Shown here: positions 1-12,245 of the stretch, piece by piece
Layout: each line of letters opens with the position of its first letter
Numbering within the stretch: the first letter of the stretch is position 1
Assembly: GCA_949152475.1 (NCBI GenBank)
Contig: OX424555.1
Span: forward strand, 19,610,868 to 19,674,867
Source of the DNA: Terebella lapidaria
Taxonomy: Eukaryota; Annelida; Polychaeta; Terebellida; Terebellidae
Reading direction: 5' to 3'
DNA length: 64,000 bases
Notes under the pieces: generated by a model
Seen by the model: only the letters and a program-made list of their open reading frames with translations
Databases searched by the model: none
What the model was told of the DNA's origin: nothing
Position numbers and translations under genes: made by a program

Positions 1-150
1 AATGGCAGCATTGGGCCGCCGTACGAAACAGATACAGAGTAAAGTCAAATGGGAAGATTCGAATCACTTTGCATGAAGCATTAAACATGTTCTAGTTCAT
101 TCGACTACCATAGTCGGATCCAGGGGGCGCACCCGGCGCTCCCCCCTCAA

Positions 151-152
<2 letters not shown>

Positions 153-206
<54 letters not shown>

Positions 207-210
207 AATA
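153..210. repeat. (GA)n microsatellite
   Basis: About 28 near-perfect GA dinucleotides within the composite insertion. Confidence 0.95.
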
Positions 211-289
211 GGCCCTAGATTTAATATAGATAATATAAATACAATATCTAAGGTCAAGAGCTGATATGAATAAATCATGGGCGTAGATA

Positions 290-312
290 GGGGGGGGGGG
301 GGGGGGGGGGGG
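290..312. repeat. Poly-G tract
   Basis: Uninterrupted run of 20-odd G residues; likely length-variable and error-prone in sequencing. Confidence 0.9.
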
Positions 313-1424
313 TCGACCAAACCCTCCTTTTCACCTGAAACTCCAAGTTTAAACCCAACTGATCCAACAGCAAAAGAGTCAGTTTCAAGCACAAAATATC
401 CCGTTATATCCCCATCGATGGTCGGCCACAAGAGCGGATCTGGGGGAGGGGTGTCCAAGGGTTCTGGTTCTGCCTCTTCCTTTCACTGGAACCCTCTCAT
501 TTAGCATGATTGACCATTCCCATGCAAGTTCCAATTTTGGCCCAGGGATTTGTATTCAATTGGTGCTACTTCTCCTGTCTCTACTGATTATTAAAAAGGT
601 AACTACTATCAGAAATACATGTATTTCTGCTACTATAAGTGCCAAAGGCAGATCCAGGGGGTGGGGGACGGGAGGGGGCTTTGTCCACCCCTCCCTCCCC
701 CCCCCCCCCCCACACACAAAATTAATATCGAAAATTTAGGGGGGTAATGTCAAAAATGTCAAAATACTTGATTACGATATGGCGCACATGTATGGGAAAT
801 ATAATATCAGTTCTGATGCATTTTTGTCACCAAATGCTTTGAGATATAATAAATTTGGTATTGGCATTATTTAGTATTGATGGTGCAAAAAATAATTAAC
901 TTGGAATTAATAACAATTGCTTGATTAAAAAAGGTGGTTTTAGTAAGTTTATGTTAATTTTATACTCAGGAGAGGCCAGGAAGTTCTACTCTATCTTCTG
1001 GGGCCCTTCAACGGGGCCCTTCAGTTGGCCCTTCAGTGGGCCCCAGACCCCCGGCCGTGAGGTGCTTGCCGGGCTCGCATTGGTCCATTCCCCTAAATCC
1101 CAGATTTCCCCTGGATGCACCCTTTTCTTCATTTAATATGATATACATTCATACTACTTCAATTACTAAAGGGGGCTTACGGCGCAATAACTCCTCCCCC
1201 CTCCACACACACAACCTGGAACTAAGCACCCTGTACTCGTCCCTGATTAGTACACGAAATAGGCATCCAATAGTCCTAGAAACGTCTCCAGAAACCACCC
1301 CAAATGCTCTCATAAAACACCAAAATGCTCATTTTACTGGCGGGGAACTTACGGCGCCCCCGAGCCCCCAGACCGCATTTACCTTGTTTGCGCCCCTGTA
1401 TTAAAATTCCTGGAGCCGCCTCTG

Positions 1425-2838
1425 CCTACACATGAACTTATTGTCAAAAAACAAGTGGAAGAATTGTTCGGGAGCAGAACTCACTATGAAGTATTCAAGA
1501 ATATCAAGTGAGTATCACGCCTAATGCTGTTTCAATGTGGAAACTGTCAGGTTACATCCAGACACCATCCTGCCAATATTGTTTCAACCAGCAAGCAAAA
1601 ACAGTGGCCACACAAGCACTGTTGACTCTGCTCATGTATTATTTACACATTACACTGATCCACATTCCACAGGAGAATATTTTTCAGATACCCTCTCTAT
1701 TACTGAGATCCACAAATAGATTTTCGGATTTCCACTCTAAAAACATGCTGTAAATAGATTCATGGTGGAGAAATGCACCTCTGGTATGATTTGTAACTGC
1801 ATGATTTCAGCTTTAAATGTGGGATTATTCTTATTGTTAGGATCACCACAATCATTCTGTGATACAACATGGCCATACATCACAGTGATGATGTCATAAC
1901 CACTCAATTATACAAACAGATTCCATGTTCCACTGTTCAGGTGTCAATGTGAACAGTCCAGGAAATAGACACATAACCAACATGTCCTCCGTGAATTTGG
2001 CATGCTCATTACTTTGTTGAACTATGATCTTTCATAATGTGCCATTTATGTAGATTCAGATGAAAAATAAATATCATGCCACACTTTCTGGATTCACGTA
2101 TGTTCACTCTTAGCAATTCCTCAACAATAAATTGCATTGAATGCAACATAACTGTGACCTTTGTAGCCAATAACAAGCAAGTGTCTGATAATGAAAAATC
2201 TCAACAAACGCAAAGGTGCTTGAACTTTGGCTGACGATACATTGATATTCAATTACCAGAGGTGTGATGTTGCCGTTGTGTGCCAGTTTTGTTGCACGGC
2301 CTGGACACAGGAGACTTGCTATAATTTCTGGATATGTCCTGTGTGTACTTCAATCTTGAGGTGATGTCACCTTCACTCATGCATCATTGACAATCAGCAC
2401 ATACCAGGTCCAAGGTGTCCTTGAAACAAAGGAGACTTGGACACCGTTCTCTTAGCTCTAATTTTACCCCCTTCCCCCTCCGTCTCTTGGATCCTGCTGA
2501 TGTCTCAGCATTGGCCGCTGGGAAAGTCTGATGGAGATGTGATTAATACCTAACACATATATCTGTGTTAGGTATTAATCACAAGTATAGCTACAGCTGC
2601 TGGTTCAAGATTGAATGACATACAGACAGGCAATAAGCCATGTCGGATCCGATCACTTCCAATCAGGCCGTGACATTTGGAAGGCTACAAGGGAACTTGT
2701 AGAAGATAAATACAAAAAACTTAAGACATTGTCACATATATATGCCTTTGACTTCAGGATGGCTGAGTAAATTGGGTTTTACTTTGCACCAACTGCTTGA
2801 AACCACGGACATTACATAAACAGCCACCACATTAGAGA
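1425..2838. repeat. Left-arm unit sequence, no gene
   Basis: Non-coding repeat-unit DNA. 1,540-1,720 is the inverted partner of 41,300-41,510; 1,830-2,000 of 40,780-40,940; 2,240-2,800 of 20,150-20,690 and of 53,400-53,860. Translations between copies are broken by stops and shifts in every frame. The only local novelty is the perfect hairpin at 2,539-2,582. Confidence 0.7.
2539..2582. repeat. Perfect 19-bp hairpin
   Basis: Arms GTGATTAATACCTAACACA (2,539-2,557) and its exact complement (2,564-2,582) around the loop TATATC. In copies at about 20,420 and 53,560 only one arm is present. Confidence 0.95.
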
Positions 2839-3113
2839 GACAGGAGACCTGCCTCTTAACCGCCTCTGTGGCCGAGTGGATGGGACCGGTGGCTCTTGAA
2901 GCAACGAAGCTCAGAGGCGGTAGGTGACGCGGGTTCGATCCCCGTCACCGGCACAAAGTAGGTGGAGTTTTCATCCTGGCAACGCAAAGGTTTCTCCATT
3001 CGAATGTGCTTTCCAAATTCTAAATTGTCACCCGACGGGGGATGGGGAAGACAGGCAGAATTGCCTATCATCATGGACCGTCGTTAAATAAATCTGATTA
3101 TTATTATTATTAT
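2839..3113 (+). mobile_element. tRNA-derived SINE with ATT tail
   Basis: The head has a pol III A box (TGGCCGAGTGG, 2,869-2,879) and B box (GGGTTCGATCCC, 2,931-2,942), a Leu/Ser-type tRNA origin. A body of about 150 bases and an (ATT)n tail follow. An exact 8-base duplication ATTAGAGA flanks it (2,831-2,838 and 3,114-3,121). Copies of this block elsewhere lack it. Confidence 0.88.
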
Positions 3114-3121
3114 ATTAGAGA

Positions 3122-6100
3122 AATTGAAAAATATACTACATCTGCTCCAAACTAAAACATTCAATCGGATTGTGTAAAAGACATGCATGTAGAACAAGTA
3201 CATTTTGTAGCAAGTTCTCTGGATGTCAATTCCTAGTGGACATTTTTCTACAGCCTGATATCATATTATTTCGTATTGATTTGTCATCAATTGTATGTGA
3301 ACAAATACATTGAATGTTGAGCAATTCGCTTTGCCATTTTGTTCATTGATCCTAACCCACATCATATTGTGTATACTGTGACGATCTCCTTGATGACTTG
3401 AACCAGTGAACAATAGCACAAGAATAATTGTCGTTGAGGACCATGAACAGTTTATCGCATTCTCCCTGTGCCCTGTTGACACTCTCAGGATATCGTCACC
3501 CCAATCTCTACATGAATTTCACATGGATGGCGCTGCATAATTTTGCATAAAGCATGTGTACCAGTTCATTCCACTCCACAGGGGCAATTTATCAAGAACA
3601 AGTGGATGCATTGATCAGGAGCAGAGCTGAATATCAAGTGTTCTCAGTAGTCCCTGTCAGTCAGTTTTGCCTCGTTCTCGTTATTGTTGTGTAGTTCAAT
3701 ATCCTGTACTTCCCATATTATCATTACTAAGATTGTGTTGTTAGATAACTATTCCATACAACTATTACTTTACAATTCTTTATGTATTATTCCCTTGAGT
3801 TATTTGACACTGACTTGAGATATTCAGAATTGATCTAGGTCTTATTCAACAATATGTGTATGATATAACAAAGTTCTTAGCTTTCATGTGAATCAGTTTT
3901 CGTAAATGTTTTTGACAATAAGTATCTTAGCCTCTATCTTACAGTGGATATCAGAAACAATTTTACAACACACTAAGTTTTCTTTATGATATTCTTGCCA
4001 TTCGTTCATATCACTGAGTTGACATTTGTATCCCCCAAGAAACATTCCATGTTGATTTTTTTTCACGACCATGATGTGATTTCTCACATTTTGGCACCAC
4101 GACTACAGAGACTGTGTCAAATGGTAGTCACCACATCAAGAAGAACACACATAATGTAGGACGAGGTGACAGCCTGCCATAAGAAATCCAATCACAATAT
4201 CACTGTTGACAGATTTGATGGAGATAATCAGGATATCCAATTATTTGTCACTAGTCAACATGCACTTTGAATATTACATGCAGTAATTGCTGCTTGTATT
4301 GGTGGTAATAGATTGATACTTACATTCCGTCCACCATATTCACTAAAATGCGAGTAAGCTATATTAGGATTCAACATGATCAGAATGCATGTTTCCCAAC
4401 CAGAAATGGCCTAAGTACGTAACAGTTCAAGCTACATTTACTGTATTCGATGCCATGAAAGCTTTCTCCTTTCAGTTTTACAATGATATGCAAAATTTAG
4501 TATGGATCAAAGATCCCGATTAGACGGATTCGTGTCTTGGTGACATTTGTCTCGTTAGGTTCCGGGCATTTATCACACCAAACCCTGACTCATCTCGGCA
4601 GTATTACTCGGCATCATACGTCACACTTGGCCTGTATACTTCTTCAAATCTCCACACCACTGAGATATTCAATAAATATGGATTTGTGTTTACTCTGTTT
4701 GCATTCGAAATAAATTTGTGAATTCACCTCCTTATTTGAAAATGTCCCCCAAAAGATCAAAACCATCAAAACATACAAGTCAGCCATTCATCCCTGATTG
4801 TCTGCAAATCTGGGGAGATTGCCAAATCCATCAAGTATGGCTTTGCTCATGAAGCACAAACAACTAATACTTTACTTGGTATAAATTACCAGAAATAAAA
4901 TTAGTATGAAGAATTTATCCAAGATACCTCTCTCTATTTCTATGAAGAAGACGTTGCTGGTGAAGGATGATGTACTTTAGAAACTAGAATAATACAGTTT
5001 GCTTATATCAAACCCAATTAGTTAAGTTATGATTATGATACATGTATAAAATAAAATATCTATTGTAAAACTGTTGGATGAGTTAAGTCATCGATAACGA
5101 GCTCATTTATCACATTGTCTGTTCGAAATTGTGTTCCTATTTCATGTTTGATTATGATCCTATGGCACTGTGTATATTCATTGTGTGTATTTTCATAACT
5201 TTCTCGCCCACCAGTTTCATCAACACTTACTACTCCTGCTGCTACAATGTGGTAATTGGACAAACAGCGGTGAGTTTGACTGGTAATTGTACACTCAACC
5301 TACTCTAACATCTGTGTTTGCCTAGATTGCCGTGATCAAACTTTCTTAACATTTATATATTCTGGGTCCATTAAGGTCTTGTAGACTTCATTATGCATGA
5401 TTCCTAATCACTACGCAGATCAACACATGACTAATGAATATTCGTGAAATGTACTACATGTATGTGTACTCTGTGGATGACCTGCGTTGATGTTTAGCTG
5501 CAAATCTATTGATGGAAATTCAATTGTGCATTGACTGGAGTGTAACAAAACAATACAGACATGATTACCAATCAATTTACAACCTTTTTTTTATTATAGA
5601 TCACATATCATGTGCAAAAAAATGTTTTCACAGATCAAATTCAATCAAAAACATAAGTAATGTCATATATGTTCCCAAATTTTACTGAATCAGTGGTAAT
5701 TACATGTTGATGATCTGCCATGGAGATTGTTGTTATTTCTGTAGTCTGTTTTAATGCCAGTGGACCAGACGGCTGATCTGTGTTCTCTTGTTTCTAGTCG
5801 AGTCATATCCAAGCTTCATACTGCCAATATTAATTCAAACCGACAACTGGCCAGAAGAATTCTATTCATCTCTACTCGTGGGTTATCTACTTTCCACTGG
5901 AGGATATTTTTCCCAGAATGATCAACAGTATCCTCTCTAACACTGGGATCCACAAATAAACTTTTAAATTTCCACTTCAATTTTGAAAACGAGATGATAC
6001 ATCAAGCTGTTCGATACATGCCTAGGTACACGGAATAGACATTACAGGATACAACAGTTGATAGCTGTATTCAGAGCAATGTAATTATCCAAGAAACTCG

Positions 6101-6184
6101 GGGGTATTCTACATGATCATGAAATGGCAAAATTACACAATCTTGCAAAAAAATACTACTTCAGTGCGGCTTTGTTGTGTATTT
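3122..6184. repeat. Left-arm unit sequence, no gene
   Basis: Inverted partner of about 37,500-39,700. 3,540-3,650 also matches the two sides of the composite insertion at 109-1,424, which gives that insertion its empty site. 5,800-5,990 resembles 1,550-1,760, another copy of the same block. No splice-bounded ORF is conserved between copies. Confidence 0.65.
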
Positions 6185-6545
6185 TGTTTTCAACACAACC
6201 TCGGCTTATATTGACACCTCTCGTTGCCTCGAATTTCGGTGTAACAGGGGTCAATTAGGTAGGAGGGACCAAGAAAATTTGGTGAAATGCCCAATTTGGC
6301 GACCACATACAACCTCATACACTGACCATGCTTAGCATTGTGCCGCTAGCTGCCCTAAGTTGGACCATGCTGGGAAACGGAAACACTGCTGGCTTATATT
6401 AGCACCTATTGTTACATCGGATTTCAGTGTAGCAGAAGTAGTGAGGGAGAGGAATTTATGCAGGAATGAGGAAGAGCACATGGCGAAAAAGTTCTCGATT
6501 TGGATACCACATACAATCTCACATTCTATCGATACTTGGGAACGA
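6185..6545 (-). mobile_element. Two degenerate SINE relics in tandem
   Basis: Reverse complements of 6,185-6,347 and 6,370-6,545 each contain a GAGGTTGTATGTGGT-like core followed by a diverged TTTCACCA segment and a GGTGTCAATATAAGCC-like 3' part, matching the 28,431 SINE over its core. Much older than the other copies. Confidence 0.55.
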
Positions 6546-7056
6546 CCATTTTATTGATAGTTTGCATAGGTGAAAAGCCATTCCACATTCGAACTTAAAG
6601 GGGTGGGATAGAAAATAGATTCACTGTCAAGCATGAATCGGTCACAAACCACATGTACACAGCCAACACACGTTATATATATACATGTAGCACCCTTGAA
6701 CAAACAGTAATTCAAAAACGAAACTATTTCTCTCATTCTATCACCAATTTCTTGGGTCGATTAAGTACTTTTGTTATCTCAAAATAAATGGGATACTGTT
6801 TATGTTAAATCGTAGCTATAGAATATCTTTGAGTCCCTGGTATATCTCTTGTCAATAAGATTACTCACCCAAATATTAATACTCAGAAACAAAAGATATT
6901 ACAAAATATTCTCATTTATATAACCAAATAACATATAACAACTGTCAACACTTCCCCCCAAAAGTGTTTGCTATGATGTGAAAGGTTTCATTGTCAATTT
7001 ATCTCATCGCAGAAGGTATGTGGTTGGATACCACAGTGGCACTGTTGCCATGGTGA

Positions 7057-8689
7057 CTAGATTTGCTGAGGTGTGTCTGCGGGAGATGTTTGTGTGTATT
7101 CAGTCTCCACCTTGAACCACTTCGTCTCCTTGTACAGGAACCACAGGTTGCCGGCCCACACACACGCGTTCAGGAAACCAAATATCTAAAAAATTATGAA
7201 AAGACAATTGATCTCTCCTTCACAGTAAATTGTGTGACACACAAAGTTTGTGAGACACACAAACTCTACGTGTAGCATATTTGTGTTTGAAACAAATAAT
7301 TTTCAATACACAATTATAAGTTATGAGTATATACCAGTGAGACATTGAGTGTGGCAAAGTTCCCAGCACTTCTGATAACTGCATCACCAGGATTCGCCTG
7401 GAAGTCATCCTTGATGAAAGTCTCGAGCCACTCGTCAGGGTTGGAGTATTCCTTGAGCTGACTGACGCCTGTCGCCCACGCCGATGTAGAGATCAGCCAC
7501 AAGACCACGAATACGCATGACACAATAAAGTCCTACATGGACAAGCATAAAAAAATTTGGAAGCCCAGACTGATATGGGCGTGTGACCTGTGAGCTAATA
7601 AGGTCAATTTGCGACCTGCGAGTTGCAACATGCACACTGTAACATGTGACATTACGTCTGGCATGACATAAAATGATCTCGTCTATGCCCTATATGAATT
7701 ATCCATATTCGAACTATGGTTTAATACGGAAAATATATATTCCAATTATTCAAGTTGCATTTTGTTGCATGCAGCTCACAGTTTGTAAGGTTTGCTCGCA
7801 TGATGCAGGTTGCAGTTCATAGCTCGCAGGTCGCAGATTGTAGCTCGCAGGTCACATATCCTGACGGGATATTGACGGGTGCCACATGTGGGGTAGGAAA
7901 TGCTCGCTCTTTCCGGAACACCTGATTTCACCCCTTTATGGCCATATATGGGGTTAATGAAATTCCATTTAAATTTTCTCGATTTTGCCTGACACTGGAC
8001 TGTGAGATTGGATAATGGACTCGGTTTTGTTTGCTTGGATACTATATACTTGGGTATTGTTTCCATGTTTATCCATATCATTTTATTGCTCGAAGCTCGC
8101 AGGTCGCAGCTTGCACGTCCTCACCGTGATTCCCTACCATAGTTATGATTTATTTCTTGACTCAAAATTTCAGACATAATAATTCAGAATGAAGTAAGTA
8201 TATGTAAATTTTTGACACTTACGACGATGGGTATTTTGTCAAACTTCCTGCATTTGTCATCAAAGCAGACATAAAGGATGATAGCACCAATACAGTAGAG
8301 GAAGGCCATGACACCCACGAACACGTAGAACTGAGACGGTGCGGAGAAGTCGCCATAGGGTTTGTACGTGTCTGTGACACTCTTGTTACAAAACTGCACC
8401 ACAATTGTTGACTGGTCTATCCTGCAAATTTCAATAGTAACATTTAAAGAATCTGCAAATGGTCGGCAACTATATATTTCTCGAATTTAAATGCAGAAAG
8501 ACTATAGATATCATTTCACATTATTTTTAAAGTGGCAATGGGCATATTCAGTACCACCGTAACGCACCTGAATGGATAACTCCAGCTGAGAGAACTGACA
8601 GCAGTTTCAGAGTTGTCAAAACACCTGAAGTAGAAATAACTCTTGGACGAGCTTGATGTCGTTGTTGCAAAGGCAAATATGGCAATGAT
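7057..8689 (-). CDS. Synaptophysin-family four-TM protein, left copy (3' four exons)
   Basis: Four exons on the minus strand: 8689-8568, 8421-8223, 7532-7335 and 7185-7057 (stop TAG at 7059-7057). All junctions are GT/AG, and exon lengths (122, 199, 198, 129) equal those of the right copy at 35,026. The joined 215 residues start inside TM1 (IIAIFAFA). TM2 is about residues 72-94, TM3 108-128 (LISTSAWATG, the family's LVSSSAWAKG motif) and TM4 173-191 (GFLN..VWAGNLWF, family VFGFLN..LWVGNLWF). Known family role: MARVEL-type membrane proteins of synaptic and small transport vesicles. Luminal loop 1 has Cys23 and Cys52 and an N-K-S sequon; loop 2 has Gly156 where the right copy has Cys. The tail is short and lacks the Tyr/Gly/Pro repeats of vertebrate synaptophysin. 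Hand alignment gives 197/215 identity to the right copy. The exon encoding the start and first half of TM1 was not found. Intron 2 holds a foldback minisatellite and a Penelope-like fragment. Confidence 0.9.
7571..8141. repeat. Foldback minisatellite in intron 2 of the left gene copy
   Basis: The array is built of variants of GCTCGCAGGTCGCAG and its complement CTGCGACCTGCGAGC. The complement orientation dominates at 7,580-7,640 and the forward orientation at 7,800-7,860 and 8,090-8,120, so the two halves can fold. Near the middle (7,694-7,733) is a degraded form of the hairpin GGTTTAATACGGAA. Outer ends read GGAAGCCCAGAC (7,559-7,570) and GATTCCCTACC (8,130-8,140). The array is interrupted by a Penelope-like 3' fragment at 7,872-8,075. 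The insertion point in the intron is the same as in the right copy, so the element predates the inverted duplication. Confidence 0.75.
7872..8075 (+). mobile_element. Penelope-like 3' fragment in intron 2
   Basis: About 200 bases matching 59,733-59,955 (GACGGGTGCCAC, CTTTCCGGAACACCTG, GGATAATGGACTCGG). It lies inside the foldback minisatellite of the left gene copy only, so it arrived after the inverted duplication. Confidence 0.82.
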
Positions 8690-11600
8690 CTGGAAAATAC
8701 AGAGAGTTGTAATGGATACGTCATGGTATTCAGGTCATTATTACATAACAATCTTCATTTTCATGAAAAAATATATAATGAAGCACGCTATTATGAAAAT
8801 GATAGAATCATCCTCAAAGCCACAATATGCAATGATGGTGACACGAATACTAGAAGGTGAATTGTATTAGCAGCTAAAACTAATTAATATCTAGTTTCAA
8901 AATTGTCCACCTCCCCACTCCCCAGTCATTCACTTCATTCGTCGTGCACTAAAGCCTCAAATTCTGTTTTGGGGTAGCCTTTCAAGTGACACAGCACCAA
9001 TACAGTGTATTCCACAGAGGAGATAGAACAACTTGAAAACACTTCCGCCCAACAATAAGGCAGATATGTATTCATGGAGAGAAGCAGAGAAAGTGCCCCT
9101 CGAGGATCTTAGAGCCTTGCGCGAAAAGGCTTCAAGTACTAAGCAGAGCCATAATGCCAGGAGTAGGTGATCAGTCCCAGTGGTGGCCTGTGTGAATTGC
9201 TAGAAGTTCTAGGAGCCATGTTTTTTTGTCAGCAACAGATACGAAATCACCATTCGCAAATCACAGGATGCTAGATCAATGCAGTCACGTGCTCACGAAT
9301 TCTGCTGCCATGTCAACACTGTCACTGAAAGGAAAAGCAATGCATTTAGCATGGGAACGTATCCTGGGATATGACTGTCACCAAATCTAGCCGCATGGTC
9401 ACCATCAATACTCAAGAGCAATGCGATTCCCGCACACGTCTAGAACCTGAGTCTAAACAATCAAATCTTCCCGTGCCAGAGCTGGGATTCAATCTTTCAT
9501 CTCATCATCTTTTTGCCCGCAACTAACAATAATTGAAAAGTGCAATATATTCAAGTGATTTAACATCACATTACCAGTATAATCTAATCCCAGTAACGAG
9601 TTTGAATTGTGGCCCATTATCTACAGCCAATTTGGTACATGAACATATTCTGTCTCACAACAGGTCAGAAATATGGAAAATCAATCAAGATTTTATGGAT
9701 TAGAAGAATATCCGGATAATGAATTACCGAGTGAAGAAAGCCCAGTATCATTCGTCTCAGCACTGGCACACAATCTCCCTCAACAATGCATGACACAATA
9801 CCTAACGCCTAGAGGGTAGAACAGAATAATACCGATGAAGTGGCATCGTTGTCACAAGCAGGCACAGACCTTCAAAAAAACCCCAAGAACTCATGTGGAT
9901 TATGTTCGTAACCTGACATGATATATGGACAGTCATAATTCCAATGAAGGTCCATTGTTAGATGCCATTCTCCCAGACACATTTTCCCAGATGCCATTTT
10001 CATACATCATAACCATCCGTGACCCAATTATTTCAGAGAATATGTCAAAATGACACTGTTTTTTTTATGATGATTATTTATATCTGGAACCTAATTGTCA
10101 GTACAACTATGATAACCGGTACATATAGCAAATACAAAATGATTCAACTGCATGTATGTTCTTAACATTGAGTTGACCACATGTGATTGTACATCATGCT
10201 GACAATCCTCATAACAGCTATGATCACCAGGTGATGGTCGTCATGCTGATTTTACATCTCACAGATTTTTTGTGAGTTTCGTTACATGTACATGCTGCCA
10301 TTGCATGACTACAGTATCGTCCGTTTATAAATCATGTCAAACAGTACATGGTTTCATTTAATTGCCTGTACGCCACCGGGAAGTAAGTTGGCTTCTTTCC
10401 CAAAGTGGCTGTGCTCACGTGTCGCAAATCTTAAATATGAAAGACACATGCTAGATGATACTATTTTCAGCATCAAAGAAATATAACACCAGAGGCTGTC
10501 CTGAGAAATGTGAGTGAATGCAGGAGACCCAGCATTCTAGTGATCGATTTTTACAGTCATGAAAACAACAACTTGAAATCTGAAGCATAGACAGCTCTTT
10601 TTGATAACTTTCTGCCGCCTCATAATCCACGTAAGAGGAGGAAGGTTTCCATTAGGTAACTTTCGCAGTTCTTTATGACATTTCTCGGTAACACGTTGTT
10701 TCGTATTAGCGTCCTACGCCATCATGCCATCATTGATGTGCCAAACACCGATACAGCAACCACAAACCTGACGGGAATCCGGTCCAAGGAATTACCATCA
10801 TTGACATAGATGTAGCTGAAAGTGGCCCTTATTGCCTCTGATGTTAAAACATGCTGCTTCCCAATCAATTAAGGACATTAGGTGGTTGAATAATATTACC
10901 ATTTACAAATGGTCATAACAGGAGTAGAAATTAAATTTAATCATGGCAGCAAACCCTATACATTTCACATAGATACGTATTTTCAGTAACTTCTGAAAAC
11001 ATGCAGAACCTAACCTACATTGGGCATATTACTCTGAGATTACAGTTTGTAATTTTCGAAATTTTACAATGTACGTGTACATGTACAACATACATTGCAA
11101 TAACAATGCTGACTATAATGCTAGCACTGGTAGAACAAGCCAGAATATGATAAAGGTCATCAGTTTCAATGTTCATTGAACTCGAAGCTGTTTGAATTGG
11201 ACATTAATGTATGAGGACTCAAGGTCTCTTTTCTAATAGGTTTTCCTAAAGATTCATCATAGAAATTCCTACCCATCAGCAGTATTGCTCAATAGCCACG
11301 TCTTGAACTATTTTTATTCCCTGATGACCTTGTCCTCTTTAACATGTTTAAAGGATATATCTAAATCAACGAAGGGATTGGGAAGGTGGCAAATCCAATT
11401 TCAGGGCGACAATCATCCGATTTGTAGGATTTGTAACAATGCAACAAATCTATTTGAAACGTAATCTGACGTTCGAGAGTTTTCCTGCCCTTCATTCTGC
11501 TCGGCTGGCGAATGACTGGTGTGGTCATCACTTTCTCCGGTGATAGCACTTACATAATCTCACTGAATTGTCAGAAGTCTCACTCAATCACTCACTGGGG

Positions 11601-11950
11601 ATTTTCTCTGAATTAGATAACATCAGTCGAGGAGAAAATTTTAGTTCTCATCCCAATATACCTACGGTTCGTGATATCCATGGGTATACAATTAGTAATA
11701 AATGAAACAAGCATAATGAACACAGGAGGGCCATAGTTCAACTTCCACAGCAATCAATATCCTTGATGAGGTTGCCCTCATACCCAGGAAGTTGGAAGAG
11801 CAATTTTGGTTATTTTAATATAATTTATGAGCTACAGTTGTTTGCAGACTGTATGGAAAAGTTGGGAACTATCACTGTCCGATCCCTATCAGATCCATTA
11901 CATTGTCAGTGAGACAAATCAGAGCCATTGGTTGATTCCATTGTCACATA
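8690..11950. repeat. 5' flank of left synaptophysin-like copy, no gene seen
   Basis: Read on the minus strand this runs from unit blocks like 33,400-34,380 (partner of 10,900-11,800), through blocks like 51,240-52,100 (partner of 9,950-10,530), to a block like 25,200-25,440 and 34,480-34,650 (partner of 8,990-9,200), and then the gene. This is the same order as in the central unit 22,000-25,849. I searched it for the missing first synaptophysin exon and did not find one. Confidence 0.65.
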
Positions 11951-11954
11951 ATCC

Positions 11955-12245
11955 ATTTTACAGTGTGTTGTAACACGTACATAGGCGTGGGATCAATACC
12001 CAGTATTAAATATTCCGAGCAAACAAAACAGGGTCCGTTATCCAATCCCATAGTCCTGGGACAGAAAGTCATATCAGGCATACGAAGTGAGAGAAAACAA
12101 AAATGACAGAGAAACACATTAACCCCCATTAGGAGGTGAAATCAGCTGTTCCCGAAAGAGTCAGCATTTCTTGCGCCACTAGTGGCACCCGTCATGAATT
12201 CCCCAAAATTAACATGAAAATAGATCTAGACATGGATTTGGTGTA
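11955..12245 (-). mobile_element. Penelope-like 3' fragment, minus orientation
   Basis: Reverse complement matches the last codons of the RT frame (AGATCTATTTTCATGTTAA) and the 3' untranslated region of the element at 59,690-59,960, including GGGGAATTCATGACGGG. 5'-truncated; no RT domain. Confidence 0.85.

Larger units (their letters stand above)
109..1424. mobile_element. Composite G-rich insertion with GGATCCAGGGGG ends
   Basis: The host unit reads continuously in the 3,540-3,650 copy but is split here between TTCGACTAC (about 101-109) and CTACACATGAAC (about 1,425-1,436), with CTAC on both sides. Inside, CGGATCCAGGGGG (about 115) and CAGATCCAGGGGG (about 651) look like starts of two related elements, and CCTGGAGCCGCC (1,409-1,420) is the matching inverted end, which suggests nesting. 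It also contains a (GA)n run, a 22-base poly-G tract, a poly-C tract and GGGCCC-rich sequence at 1,010-1,050. Apparent ORFs are low-complexity. Confidence 0.6.

Noticed and set aside
147-458. 103-codon minus-strand frame
   Set aside because: Created by the GA microsatellite and poly-G tract; low-complexity translation.
2862-2953. tRNA gene (Leu/Ser type A and B boxes)
   Set aside because: The ends do not pair as an acceptor stem, and the sequence continues into a SINE body with an ATT tail and an 8-base target duplication.
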